From Rhynchopus sp. YZ270_cl-10 (taxonomy: Eukaryota > Euglenozoa > Diplonemea > Diplonemida > Diplonemidae), in the NCBI GenBank assembly GCA_964035575.1, contig OZ037889.1:310001-374000 (forward strand): a stretch of 64,000 nucleotides of DNA. The letters run 5' to 3'. A model generated the notes under the pieces. That model was given only the letters and a program-made list of their open reading frames with translations. It searched no databases and was not told the DNA's origin. Both the position numbers and the translations under genes were made by a program. This document shows positions 22,238 to 32,123 of the stretch, piece after piece (within the stretch, counting starts at the first letter, position 1; the number at the start of each line of letters is the position of its first letter).

Positions 22238-23569
22238 TCAAAGCATCGGGCTCTCTTCCAGCTCCTGTTCGAGGTTTTCCTCCTTCCCCCACTCCCCCGG
22301 CGAAGCGCCACCGAGCAGGTCCAAATCCATCGTACCTACGTGCGTTTGCTCCTCAAAGCGTGTTGACTCTGTCCGGCGCTGTGTTGCCCACACCAGGACA
22401 CACACCAAACAGCAGCACACACACCCCGCTATCACAAGCAGGTACCAGTACGTAGACAGCCAGCTGTCCGTGTCTTCCTCAGTTGGCACTGGTGTGGTGG
22501 GTGCGCCCTGAATAGGCGGGGCAGCTGTAGGAATGGACGTTGGCGCAAGCGTTGGGGCAATAGTGGGAATAGCTGTTGGTGCGGGTGTTGGCACGGCAGT
22601 CGGACTATCGGTTGGAATCGCAGTTGGAACAGCTGTTGGTGTTAGGGTTGGAGGCATGAGTGTCGGGGCTGCAGTTGGGATTGCAGTTGGGACAGCGGTG
22701 GGAATGGCTGTTGGTACGGCTGTTGGGATAGCTGTCGGGATGGCTGTAGGGATTGCAGTTGGGATTGCAGTCGAGCCAGCTGGGACAGGTGTTGGAATAG
22801 CTGTTGGGATTGCGGTTGGGACAACGGTGGGAATGGCTGTTGGTACGGCTGTTGGCACGGCTGTTGGGATAGCTGTAGGGATTGCAGTTGGGGCCACGGT
22901 TGACAGTGCTGGCGTACGTGTCGGGGATGCAGTTGGAATGGCTGTTGGGCTTGCGGTTGGGACAGCGGTGGGAATGGCTGTTGGTGCGGCTGTTGGTACG
23001 GCTGTAGGAATAGCAGTCGGGGGGGCGGCTGTTGGAACAGCTGTTGGGCTAGCAGTTGGGACAGCGGTGGGAATGGCTGTTGGCACGGCTGTTGGCACGG
23101 CTGTTGGCACGGCTGTTGGTACGGCTGTAGGAATAGCAGTCGGGGGGGCGGCTGTTGCCGGCGGTGCCTTCATCACCCCACAGCCACCGCCCCTTGCTGG
23201 GTAGGGCTGGCCGTTCTTCACGCCAAAAACAAAAGGCCCGCCTGTGGACGACTTCCAGTAGCAGTTGCAGCGGTCGCCGAGCGCATAGCTGAAGGGCCCG
23301 AAGTTGTTGGCGTCGATGCACTCCTGCCTGAGGACTGTGTTCCCCGCACCCTTGGGCTGGTCGGTGATGTACCAGTGCGTGGAACTCCCTCCCGACTGCA
23401 GGTTCATGTAGTAGCCGTTTCCTTTTGTGTTCTCGCCCTCTCCTATCGGGTACAGCCCGTTCGCAGGGTGCCCGTCAGAGACGTCGACGTACGTGTGGTC
23501 GTAGTCTTGATACCACACTGCACTGCACAGTCCCACGTGCACAAGCACAACACACACCCTAGCAAACAT
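22238..23569 (-). CDS. Membrane-anchored Thr/Pro-stalk surface protein sharing the N-terminal domain of the CUB proteins
   Basis: 443 residues from ATG at 23569. The signal peptide is MFARVCVVLVHVGLCSA. Residues about 18-125 match the N-terminal domain of the 15.2 and 18.7 kb proteins (WYQDYDHTYVDVSDGHPANG, GPFSYALGDRCNCYW, FGVKNG, GGGCG). About 250 residues of PTAIPTAV-type repeats follow as a stalk, probably O-glycosylated. A transmembrane helix (YWYLLVIAGCVCCCLVCVLV) and an acidic tail of about 45 residues end the protein. CUB modules are absent, so this paralogue trades secretion for anchoring. A cell-surface adhesion or recognition role is inferred from architecture only. The shared domain is not one I can name. 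Confidence 0.85.
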   Translation of the reverse strand: MFARVCVVLVHVGLCSAVWYQDYDHTYVDVSDGHPANGLYPIGEGENTKGNGYYMNLQSGGSSTHWYITDQPKGAGNTVLRQECIDANNFGPFSYALGDRCNCYWKSSTGGPFVFGVKNGQPYPARGGGCGVMKAPPATAAPPTAIPTAVPTAVPTAVPTAVPTAIPTAVPTASPTAVPTAAPPTAIPTAVPTAAPTAIPTAVPTASPTAIPTASPTRTPALSTVAPTAIPTAIPTAVPTAVPTAIPTVVPTAIPTAIPTPVPAGSTAIPTAIPTAIPTAIPTAVPTAIPTAVPTAIPTAAPTLMPPTLTPTAVPTAIPTDSPTAVPTPAPTAIPTIAPTLAPTSIPTAAPPIQGAPTTPVPTEEDTDSWLSTYWYLLVIAGCVCCCLVCVLVWATQRRTESTRFEEQTHVGTMDLDLLGGASPGEWGKEENLEQELEESPML

Positions 23570-24757
23570 AGTGCGACAGCAGCTGCAATCACCTGTGCTA
23601 ATGAGGTGTAGTGTCTGGGAAAGGGCACCAATTCTGTAGAAGTTACACATAACGTTTTTTTTCAGGTTTTCCGCTTTTAGAGCCAGTTGAAAGCTTTCGA
23701 TGTAAAGAAAAAAACACAGAAGTAAAAGTTGGAATCCAAATTCCCGCCAAATTCCCGGTTTTCAGAGCTATCGGTTTCCGGTCACACGGGAACAGTCGAT
23801 TCTCAACACCGGGAAACTGGGCGAACTCAACCCCTGGTAAGAAAGAGCTGCAGTGCGCTGTCAGGAAACCAATCAAAGACTTTCGATGGCGCAAATTTTA
23901 GTTGAACGACGGGACACTTGCAAATCACTTGTAAAAGCGAAACGGGGTCACCTAAAAACACCGAAGCCGAGCGCAAATAAATAAATAGATGTGTGTCCCG
24001 CGAGGTTCTGCTACTACCCTTTGTGATCGACACACATGGAGAGTGGCTATACAAGCACATTTCTGCCCTCCCGTACAGTGTCCACTGAGGCACCCAGAAC
24101 TCACCCATCAACACCGGCACTCAAGTTGCTCAACATGGAGACAACAAGCAACCACTGAGACACTCAGAAAAAAAAAGGGGGGAAAGTACGAGGCGCTAAG
24201 CCTCACATGCTTGCAACAAAAGGGTAAGGAAAACTCAAAAAAATAATGTGCCTCGTTGGCACACACGAACACAAATTGAAAGTGTTGAAAACCAGCCACA
24301 GTGGACAAAAAAGTGAACACGGTGTGACACCAAAACAGAAATTGTGTGGGATGGGGGATAGCCCAGTGCACGCCGAGGCATCTGGACCAGGTCCCTCACG
24401 AAATAGCTATTTATTGATGTGAAAACATTGACGTTATTTTTATGCACACATAATTCTGAAATAAAGCCACCTTAAAGTCACCTTAAAAAGAAAGCAACAC
24501 ACCAATGACGACCGCCATGTGTCATTTCGCGTATCGGCACGCAGAGAAAGCAGTACCCACATAGCCCTTTGAGCTGTGCAAAGGTGCAAGAAGAGAAAAT
24601 GGTCATGTTCACCACACGTTTGATCTGGGAAAGCTATGAGGGGTAATTTTTTTTTTGTTTGCCAAGTACGCTGTTGGTGATGTACTTTGCACGCCCCCCA
24701 TGACCTCTTCGATGCAAAGGGACACCCACAGAAGAAAAAAAGAAAAGTGAAGTTGAT

Positions 24758-24840
24758 AGTGCAAACGCCTCTGGGACGCAGGCACTGAAAAAAGAAACGT
24801 TTATAAGATCCTAAGCCCTCTGTGCTTCGTCACCTAAAAA
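24758..24840 (+). repeat. Family B hairpin followed by family C hairpin
   Basis: The B module reads AGTGC-AAAC-GCCT-loop-AGGCACT, a stem with a one-sided AAAC bulge. About 20 nt on, the C module reads ...CTAAGCCCTCTGTGCTTCGTCACC with stem AAGC/GCTT. B and C occur as neighbours in this order at 44548-44660 as well. Confidence 0.6.
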
Positions 24841-25116
24841 TAGTTGCTTGTGTTTCTTCGCCTCAAAGCTTCGTGTTGCATTGAAGCATAGACAAAAAAT
24901 TGACTTTAGGGACAGTGGAGCTTGCGCATGTGGCAACTACACTATTCCAACAATTTTTCAAAAAAAAAAAAAAAAAAAAAAGTACAAATGTTGGACCAGT
25001 AATCTTGGAAAAGAGCCGGGTTCCCTCAAAAAGGGTTTAATACAGGGGATGTAGCCACACACCCTCCCTGGTAAAATGGATAAAAAGAAAAAGAAGAAGA
25101 ATAATAGTGTAAAGTT

Positions 25117-25160
25117 GCAAAGATGAACCAAACCTCACATGTTTAGTCACTAAAAACTTA
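25117..25160 (+). repeat. Family C hairpin copy
   Basis: AAGATGAACCAAACCTCACATGTTTAGTCAC. The stem is AAAC/GTTT where other copies have AAGC/GCTT, so paired bases changed together. Confidence 0.55.
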
Positions 25161-25602
25161 TTTTTGGTTGAGAGACAGTGGCGTGTCGTGACACTGCTTT
25201 GAAAAGGGGTTTGTTATGAAAAGCTTTACCATGCCACTCACTGTTTACCACAAAATAATGGGGGTTCATTTTCGAAAATCCCTAAGTAAGGGGCACCAAT
25301 TTCAGTGACACGTCCCAGCTAACAGACTGCCAGAATCGTGTAAAAGGGGTCTCTGGTGACCTGGGGGCGGGAGCCCTCAGCGAAAATGATTAAGATATTA
25401 TTTTCAATCGAAAGATGGAGTTTTCCACCAGCGTCGTATCCTCTTTTTTTATCTTTATTTTTTGTTTTTTTTTGCAACTGAACAAACAGGGTACAGCCAG
25501 CGAAAAAAAAATTTTTTTGACTTATCACTGCACGCACTTCACATTTGAGGGATTCACGAGCTGTAGCTTTTGAGACTGATTTGTTTCAATCCAACCCAAA
25601 CC

Positions 25603-26067
25603 CTACATGCCACGGGTACTTGCTGAGAGGTCGTCCCATTTAATGGTAGAAAATCCTTTCAGACTTTCCGCTCGCATGCTTCTGCGTCCTAATAACATAT
25701 CCTGCTGTGCATCGAGGACTGCCGTGAGGGAACGCTGCCCTTGCGTCTTGCGGCGTCGCTGCCTAGAGCTTTCTTTGTCGAGCGGGTTTATGTGTTTACC
25801 ATTTTTGTCCAATTTAGGATCCGCCCAGTGCACTTTACATATCGGTGACTCTGTCAGATCGATCATATCTGCATCTTGCCAACGTTGTACCCGTACACAC
25901 ATGGTATCCTGGTCGGTCTCGACCTGCTTCAACCGCAGCTCATGCAACGACCGAATATGCGAACGCTCGACAACAGACACACGTCTCCCTGGAAAATCAC
26001 TCCGCTCCATCTTCCTTGAAAACACCTCTCTACCCCCTCCTTTCAAGCTCGTCAATGCTGTGCCCAT
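25603..26067 (-). CDS. Small charged protein, unknown, possibly N-myristoylated
   Basis: 154 residues from ATG at 26067. The N-terminus MGTALTSLKGG would suit N-myristoylation. The body is charged and looks well conserved in composition (RSHIRSLHELRLKQVETDQD, ...KVHWADPKLDKNGKHINPLD), with Arg/Lys-rich and Ala/Ser-rich C-terminal parts. A farther in-frame ATG at 26220 would add a Pro/Thr-rich leader. I prefer the internal start because that leader is a C-rich tract like other upstream regions here. Single exon. No family recognised. Confidence 0.7.
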   Translation of the reverse strand: MGTALTSLKGGGREVFSRKMERSDFPGRRVSVVERSHIRSLHELRLKQVETDQDTMCVRVQRWQDADMIDLTESPICKVHWADPKLDKNGKHINPLDKESSRQRRRKTQGQRSLTAVLDAQQDMLLGRRSMRAESLKGFSTIKWDDLSASTRGM

Positions 26068-26244
26068 GGAGAGAACAGCGGGCGGGGCGGAGAGGGGTGG
26101 GGGTGCGGGTGGGGGTGGGGGTGGGGTGGGGGGTGTTATCTGTAGGGAGGGGGTGGTCGTGGTAAAGGTATGGGTGGGGGGGGGACCTCCGAGGGTACAC
26201 AACGACCTAGTCAGCACCATGACTAGCAATTTTATTAGTCAGTT

Positions 26245-26330
26245 TTCAACTTACCTTCCTTCACCCCCCCCTGTAAGGGTAACCGTAGGTGAAGTAAGGT
26301 ATAGTATTGAAATCGATGTGGGGGGGGGGG
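26245..26330. repeat. Family E hairpin, upstream of the 25.6 kb gene
   Basis: Contains ACCTTCCTTCACC and, 20 nt on, GGTGAAGTAAGGT: a 13-bp stem with one mismatch. The reverse-complement copy with the same flanks (ATCGATTTCAATACT) is at 52022-52090. It lies just upstream of the gene starting at 26067. Regulatory or mobile, not determined. Confidence 0.6.
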
Positions 26331-26682
26331 GGAGTAAAGGGTCAATTTTACAAAACCAGATTTTGAGGAAAATTTTAGCCGAAAATGGGCCCCACGTATA
26401 AGCAACCGGGCTCATATTTCTCAAAATTTAAGTGGTCAAAAAATTGTCCAATTTTCGAGATTGACCCCACCACTGCACGGGCGGAGCCCAAAAATGCAAA
26501 TAAGTACCCTTTTTAATTTGTTCTCTTGAAATGTGTAATTTCATGTTTTCGCGAAAAAAATTACAACTGATCCTACAAGGGTTGAAGGAAGGTGGTTGAA
26601 AACAACAATAACAACAAGGACAAGTAATTGCTAAGAAAAAAGCGGGGTGTGCTGTGGAAAACTCCGCGCGATTTTCGAAACC

Positions 26683-26906
26683 ACCGTAGCATCCTGGCGA
26701 TTTGCTGGAGGTGCTGATGCGCCTGGTGTGATCGATGTGTTGTAGTCTGTGCATTCTGTGTTCCTTCCGCACTGCTCCAACGACGACGACAATGTGGGGA
26801 CCCTGTGGACAAAAACGAGCTGGAACACGCCGAGCCTGCCGAGCGGGCGTCCAATAACGCTATCGAGCAGATGGTGCTGGACGAAGAGGACAGCCCCCCT
26901 TCTTGA
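26683..26906 (+). pseudogene. Coding remnant on the plus strand
   Basis: A GC-rich island. The last part reads clearly as protein (LEHAEPAERASNNAIEQM, then VLDEEDSPPS and stop TGA at 26904). Upstream, other frames look coding over short stretches (HPGDLLEVLMRL, HSVFLPHCSNDDD), so the frame changes at least twice. Either very short introns are removed or this is a decayed gene fragment. Product unknown. Confidence 0.4.
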
Positions 26907-27724
26907 ACGTTTCTGCAGGCGTCCCAGTGGGTCTGGCAGCGTACGAAGAGCGTTAGCATACCTGCAGAAGAGCAGAATGCTGGGCGTGTTGTAGATTATT
27001 TCTACAGGATGGAGTTCCACATCACACCCCGTTTTTTTTCCGATAGCAATTACTTGTTTTTTTTACTGAACATTTCCAAAAATGACTGGCAAATGCAGTC
27101 ATTTTTGCTGGTCGTGCCAACCATTTTAGTGGCTGACAGCACCAGTAAAATGACTGCCTACCGGTCCTTCCGGTTATGTAAGTGCAATGCTAGAGACCAG
27201 TAAAGTGGTAGGTTAACGGTGAAGTAGATTTGAGGATGATGTATGGTGGAAAAATATGGAAGGGTGGTGGGGGGTGGTGGTTGGGGACAAAATGCTCGCT
27301 TGTTTGCTGTATCGTCAAGCACACCAGAGAAGACTCTCTGAAACGAAAGCATTTGAGGGTGTGCAGAGATCATAAAGCACTTTAGGCACGTTTTAGAATA
27401 TAAAGAAGGGGAGCCACAGAGACAGCCACTGTAGCGCAGCCTTCCCACAGGTGTAGCACCGTACTTTGGAACATAAAAAAAGGGTAAAAATTCGTTGGCA
27501 ACAAAATAGTGTTAAAAAAAAAAAGGCTTTGGCCAAGTGTACAGACTCAGATACACCCGCAGACGCTGTGCCAAATAACCTGCTGTGTATCGCTACTGTC
27601 AAAAAAAAATCCATCTGAGTTGGGTGTATTGCATTCCAGGCATTTGGCATCCCTTCTTGTCATGCTGTGAAACTGTTGTTGCTTTTTTAAAGGGTATTTT
27701 TCTCTCTGTTGGACTTCAATTTTA
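26907..27724. other. Intergenic DNA downstream of RidA gene 1
   Basis: AT-rich with no gene supported. On the minus strand a stretch near 27400-27600 is open but ends in hydrophobic low-complexity sequence, and the true RidA last exon is at 27725-27762. Confidence 0.5.
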
Positions 27725-28346
27725 TCATTTGTGCGCGATGCAGTCAATTTCTATCAGAGCGCCTGTTTATGGTTGTATGGATTAATAGTTTTATGTTTAG
27801 TTCAGGCATTTTTTTTTTGCCAAAGACCCACTCCCGCTTCAGAACGTTTTTCTTTTAATTTTTTGTTTTCAAAAACTCTCAAAAAAACATACCCTTCGGC
27901 AGCTCAGAGCAACCCACACAGGCACGCGCTGGGCGGTGGTCACCAAAGACCTTTTGGTAGAGTTTGTTCACCTCTGCGAAGTCCTGCATCTTTGCCATGT
28001 AGACCGTCACTTTGAGCACCTGCCCGAAGGACGAGCCGGCCTCCTTGAGGATCGCCTCCATGTTGGCGAAGGCCTGTTCAGCCTCAGCAAGGACACCACC
28101 AGGGACCAACGTGCCCGCATCACCTGCTTGCAGACCGATACAGCCACTCACGTACACAGTGTCCTTGTGCACCACAGCCTGTGAATACGGCCCCACCGCA
28201 GTTGCCGCCCCCTTGGTTGATACGTACTGCATCTTAGGCTTGCCTGCGTCAAGCCCTGCCTCTGCTGCTGTGCGCTTAATTGTTGTGGTGGTGTTCGTGT
28301 ATCTCTGAAGGGGGAAAGGTGGGAGTTTGCGAGAGGGGATCTTCAT
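27725..28346 (-). CDS. RidA family protein (reactive intermediate deaminase), two exons
   Basis: Exons 28346-27893 and 27762-27725 give 163 residues. The 38-nt last exon was found by frame and family: it completes SELPKG with ALIEIDCIAHK and stop. RidA proteins hydrolyse 2-aminoacrylate and related enamine/imine products of PLP enzymes and form trimers. Family marks are visible: GPYSQAV, VYVSGCIGL, ...VTVYMAKMQDFAEVN, and the ligand-binding Arg in RPARACV. An N-terminal extension of about 40 residues (MKIPSRKLPPFPLQRYTN...) is basic and Thr-rich and could target the protein to an organelle, or be unstructured. Starting at the internal ATG (MQYVSTKG) would give a typical 123-residue RidA. Confidence 0.85.
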
Positions 28347-28780
28347 GTACACATTCTGTTCATTCTAAAACGGGGGGTGAAAAATCGTGGGAAAGGTGAC
28401 CCCACGATTGCACGAGAAGAAAATTTGAATAGATGAATGCCTCTCGTCTGCGCAGGGGGACCCAGTCGCTCTGGCAAGCGGTGAGGCCGATGACGTCTTG
28501 GATGCTGCCGGCTAGAGAGGCAGTAGAATAAGAAAATTCTCCTTTTTTGGGAATATGGTGGAGGGTTCGTTTTTCACTGTGAGACTCAGTGGGGAGCAGG
28601 GGATACAGGTATGGGACGGAAAGGATATTTTTGTGAAAACAAAAAAAATAAGAAACATTGGGGGGAACATCCACCCCCTGGTGCAGCCTTGGTTGGGCCT
28701 TCTCAAACACTGTAAAGTGCCACGATTCGCATAAAAATACCAGAATAAATAACCCACCTCCAGACACACCACTCTCTTCA
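28347..28780. other. Intergenic DNA with a short GC-rich island
   Basis: 28455-28517 on the plus strand follows an acceptor-like CTGCGCAG and reads GDPVALASGEADDVLDAAG then stop. The minus strand is also open here (SLAGSIQDVIGL). It could be a leftover terminal exon of unknown origin. The rest is AT-rich. Confidence 0.35.
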
Positions 28781-29587
28781 TCACGCAGCCACAGCCAACA
28801 GCACGACCCCAGCAGCAAGGATGTGCTCCACGGCGGCACTGACGAGAACAAGAACATCGTGGTCCTTGATGTCGCTGTCCAGCACGGAGAGGTGGGGGTC
28901 GATCACCTCAGCACCACCTGCATCATGCCTGAAGACACGCTGCAGGGCCAAGGGAATCCCTGTAAAGGCCTCTGCATCTTGCAGCAGCACTGCCAAGGAC
29001 AGCGACGCGAGCGGCACCCCTGAGGACGACACCACCGTCCGCGTACCTCGTGTGCGCAGGACTATTTTGAGTGCGGTCTTGACCTTGCGTGGGCGCCCTG
29101 CTAGACGCCGTGCCGTGCCGGTCTCCTCATTCACCCCACATGCCGCTAGCACTGCCAGCACCGCATCCCCTGCACGGGTCAGCAGCGACAATGCTTCGTC
29201 ACGCATCGGCGGCTTCTCCGCTAAGGGTGCTTGGCGGAATTTGTTCGCAAATTTGACAGTGTCCAGAATCGCACGCGTTGCCTGAAACTTCCGTGCCGGG
29301 GTATACGAAGTGTCGTTATTGTTGACATCCATCATACTTTCAAGCGACTCCGTCGGATGTCGATTCGTGCAAGGCACCTGCACAGCAACCCGACACCCCA
29401 ACGTCACGCAGGCCAACCGAGCATGAAAGACCCCTGCATTCAGTGTAGGCATCGCAAGCGGGCGCTCCACAAGACGTGCCTGCGAGATCATCTGTGAATA
29501 CGCTGAGGTGGCATGTCCTTGCAGCTCTGGCAGCCTTCCTCCTGCAGCAACAACAGCCGTCTCTTTGTCCACACCATCTGGATCCAT
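28781..29587 (-). CDS. Unknown 268-residue protein
   Basis: Single exon from ATG at 29587 (MDPDGVDKETAVVAAGG) to a stop at 28781. GC-rich with coding-like codon use over the full length. There is no signal peptide. Ala/Leu/Val-rich helices are likely, and the C-terminal 40 residues are hydrophobic (VLVLVSAAVEHILAAGVVLLAVAA) and may form a tail anchor. No motif allows a family name. It lies between the two RidA genes and is transcribed in the same direction. Confidence 0.75.
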   Translation of the reverse strand: MDPDGVDKETAVVAAGGRLPELQGHATSAYSQMISQARLVERPLAMPTLNAGVFHARLACVTLGCRVAVQVPCTNRHPTESLESMMDVNNNDTSYTPARKFQATRAILDTVKFANKFRQAPLAEKPPMRDEALSLLTRAGDAVLAVLAACGVNEETGTARRLAGRPRKVKTALKIVLRTRGTRTVVSSSGVPLASLSLAVLLQDAEAFTGIPLALQRVFRHDAGGAEVIDPHLSVLDSDIKDHDVLVLVSAAVEHILAAGVVLLAVAA

Positions 29588-30835
29588 ATGGGTTATATAG
29601 TATTTAAACGGTGGGGGGATGCAAGAGGAGACGGCAAAAAATTATTGAAGTAAGCAGTAGAACAAGAGAGAAATGTCTAAAGAAAAAGAGAACAGAGAAC
29701 GGCTACGGCACACAATCGGGGTATGTCATGTTGTGGAGGTGGGGTGGTGCTGGATTTGGTCTGATATTGTGTGTGTATGGGGTTGTGAGGTGCTTTGGAG
29801 GGGGTTTAGTGTATAATTGAGGTGCGTTTTTTTTGGACTCCAGCAACGGAGTGGTCGTCAAAAAAAAAAAAGGGGGTTGTAGTACTGGGTGTGGCTTAGA
29901 ACCCCCATTTGTACCACAAAAGAAGTACAAAAAAAAAAAAAAAAAACACTTTGTTTTTGGCGTGAGCCACACCAGGTACACATTTAAAAGAGTTGTAAAA
30001 GTGCAAATTTCTCACCAAAAAAAAAAGGGGGGGTGGACTTGAAATACAAAGCCTTCTCATGACAGTGTACCTTGGTACACTACATGACCGGTGCACCAGG
30101 TGGAACCCAACCATGCGGCCGTACATTTCGAGATTGACATCTGGAAAAAAAAAAGAGAAGTTGAAAGTGCAAACGCCCCACCAAAAAATGGTAGTTATTG
30201 GTACAGGCACCTCCGACTGACCCACGTACGATGCCAGCCATCCGGATAAGAGTACAAAACATAAAGAAGAAGAACGTATTGTACACAAAGCACAAAACTC
30301 AATACACGAAACAGCCTGAACAAACACCCCCCTTTCCGGTCAGTCGAGAGGTATACATAGCCCTGAGAGACCCACGCTAAAAAACGCAATTTTTGATAAA
30401 ATAAAGTAAAGTAAAAGTTAGTGAGTCTAAACCTCTTGTGCTTAGTCACCTGGAAAAAAAAATATGTGCAAGCGAGTCATATCAGCATATCCGAGCATGC
30501 TCCACACTACGTTTTTTTGTAAAAATTTTTTTTTGATAAATTCTTGTGTTTTGCCATCTGTGCAAGATCCACTTTTCAAATTTTTCCAGAAAAAAACAAC
30601 AAAACTTGAAAAAATGAATGTACACACATCACAACAAAAAACACAACATATTTTTCACAAACCCTCCTTTTTATTTCTTTGCACTCCCCTCAACACAACC
30701 CCATCCTAACAAATAGGGATCCCCATTTCACTTCCTGCAACTGGGGTTTCCAATCTCTCCCATAGGGTAACATATTTTTCACCTAATTTTACCAAAAAAA
30801 AAACCCCCAAAAAAACCCCCCAAAAACAACGTATC
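29588..30835. other. Intergenic region with family A, B and C modules
   Basis: No gene supported. It carries a family A module at 30034-30140, family B-like at 30166, and family C at 30417-30455 (CTAAACCTCTTGTGCTTAGTCACC). Long A runs separate them. Confidence 0.55.
30034..30140 (+). repeat. Family A module, medium copy
   Basis: GACTTGAAATACAAAGCC, then TGTACCTTGGTACA and a GGTGGAACCCAACCATGC block. Same order of blocks as the copy at 25-218. Confidence 0.65.
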
Positions 30836-31719
30836 TCACAATCTTGCGGGGAGTGGGAGCGAGGCGACGGCGTCAACTTCGAAGAGCGCGCCTTTAGGGA
30901 GCTCCTTTGCCGCAATACAGGCGCGGGCAGGCTTGTGGCTGCCGAAGTACTTCTCATAGATTACGTTGCAACGCGCAAAGTCTGACATATTCGTGATGTA
31001 CACCGTGGTCTTGATGACACGGTCAAACCCCGACCCTCCTGCCTTCAACACCTCCCCGAGGTTCCGCAGGGCTTTGTCTGTCTGGGCTTCGAGAGACCCC
31101 TCCAGAGCCATGGTCTTCTCGTCAAGCCCAATGCATCCGCTTGCGTACAACGTGCCTGCATGCGCAACAGCCTGGCAGTAAGGTCCAATGGCAGCCGGGG
31201 CGCGTGGCGTGCTAACAGACATCATAGACGAACCAAGCGAAGCCACTGCGTCGATTTCGAAGAGCGCGCCCTTAGGAAGCTCCTTAGCGGCAATGCAGGC
31301 GCGTGCAGGCTTGTGTGTGCCGAAGTCTGTGGAAGAGAGAGTTTTTTTTTTATTCAGTCACCTTAAAACGACTAAGACAAATCGGAAAAAAGGGGGCAAT
31401 GTTGCAAACGAAGTTGGTTTAAAAAAAAACGCATACATTTCGTGTAGATGGCATTGCACGCCGCAAAGTCCGCCATCTTCGTGAGGTACACTGTGGTGCG
31501 GATGACCTGCGTGATGTCGCTGCCACCTGCACGGAGCACTGCCACCAGGTTCTTCAGGGCTTGGTCCGTCTGTGCCTCGAGACCGCGCTCCAGCTCCATT
31601 GTCTGTGCATTCAGCCCGATGCAGCCACTGAGGTACAGCGTTTCACCATACGTCACCGCCTGGCAGTACGGTCCAATGGCTGCTGGCGCATCTGTTGTCG
31701 AAATCTGACGAAGTGCCAT
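30836..31719 (-). CDS. Fused tandem RidA-RidA protein, two exons
   Basis: Exons 31719-31437 and 31326-30836 give 257 residues in one frame. It encodes two complete RidA domains head to tail. Domain 1 runs from APAAIGPYCQAV to GALFEIDAVASL. Domain 2 starts about 12 residues later with the same APAAIGPYCQAV and ends GALFEVDAVASL. The 110-nt intron falls inside domain 1 after ...CNAIYTK. Both domains keep the HKPARACIAAKELPKG segment with the ligand-binding Arg. Single-domain RidA proteins trimerise around active sites at subunit interfaces, so a fused pair would need an unusual assembly or pairing. The domains are more alike each other than either is to the 27.7 kb RidA, pointing to a local duplication within the gene. 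Confidence 0.88.
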
Positions 31720-32123
31720 TTAATAATGCAATAAAAACAGAAAGGTGTAAACTTAAAATGTGTAACGCAACCCCCTGTTTGCAACGTTTGTAATGTTTAT
31801 TCTACGAAGGAATTGAAAGACATTGGAGGCAAAAAAGCAAACACTATTTCGTACAGATCTCTACCAAATCAATTCACCCGATATTTTTCTTCTGCGTCCT
31901 AAAAACAAAAATGGCTAGGAACCTTACAAAAATGGCGCACCTCATTCAAAGGTGGCAGAGATCACACAACTAGAAACTCTGGTTTGAAAAATCGATTCTT
32001 TTTGTATGAAATCGACAATCAACCCCGAAGAGCGAAGCTCTCCACACAATAGTCCAAAAGGCTAATGGAATTTTTTCTCCTCCTCTTTTCCCCAAAAAAA
32101 TGCAAAGTACAAAAGGATAAATT
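31720..32123. other. Intergenic DNA
   Basis: AT-rich, no gene or named element seen. Confidence 0.5.

Larger units (their letters stand above)
23570..25602. other. Intergenic region with small modules
   Basis: AT-rich, no gene supported. It carries family D (24245), family B (24758-24786) and two family C copies (24800, 25117). There is a purine-rich spacer near 25080 and a 20-nt A run at 24961. Confidence 0.55.

Noticed and set aside
27393-27597. Alternative last exon for RidA gene 1
   Set aside because: It is in phase but gives an unrelated C-terminus. The exon at 27762-27725 restores the family ending ALIEIDCIA.
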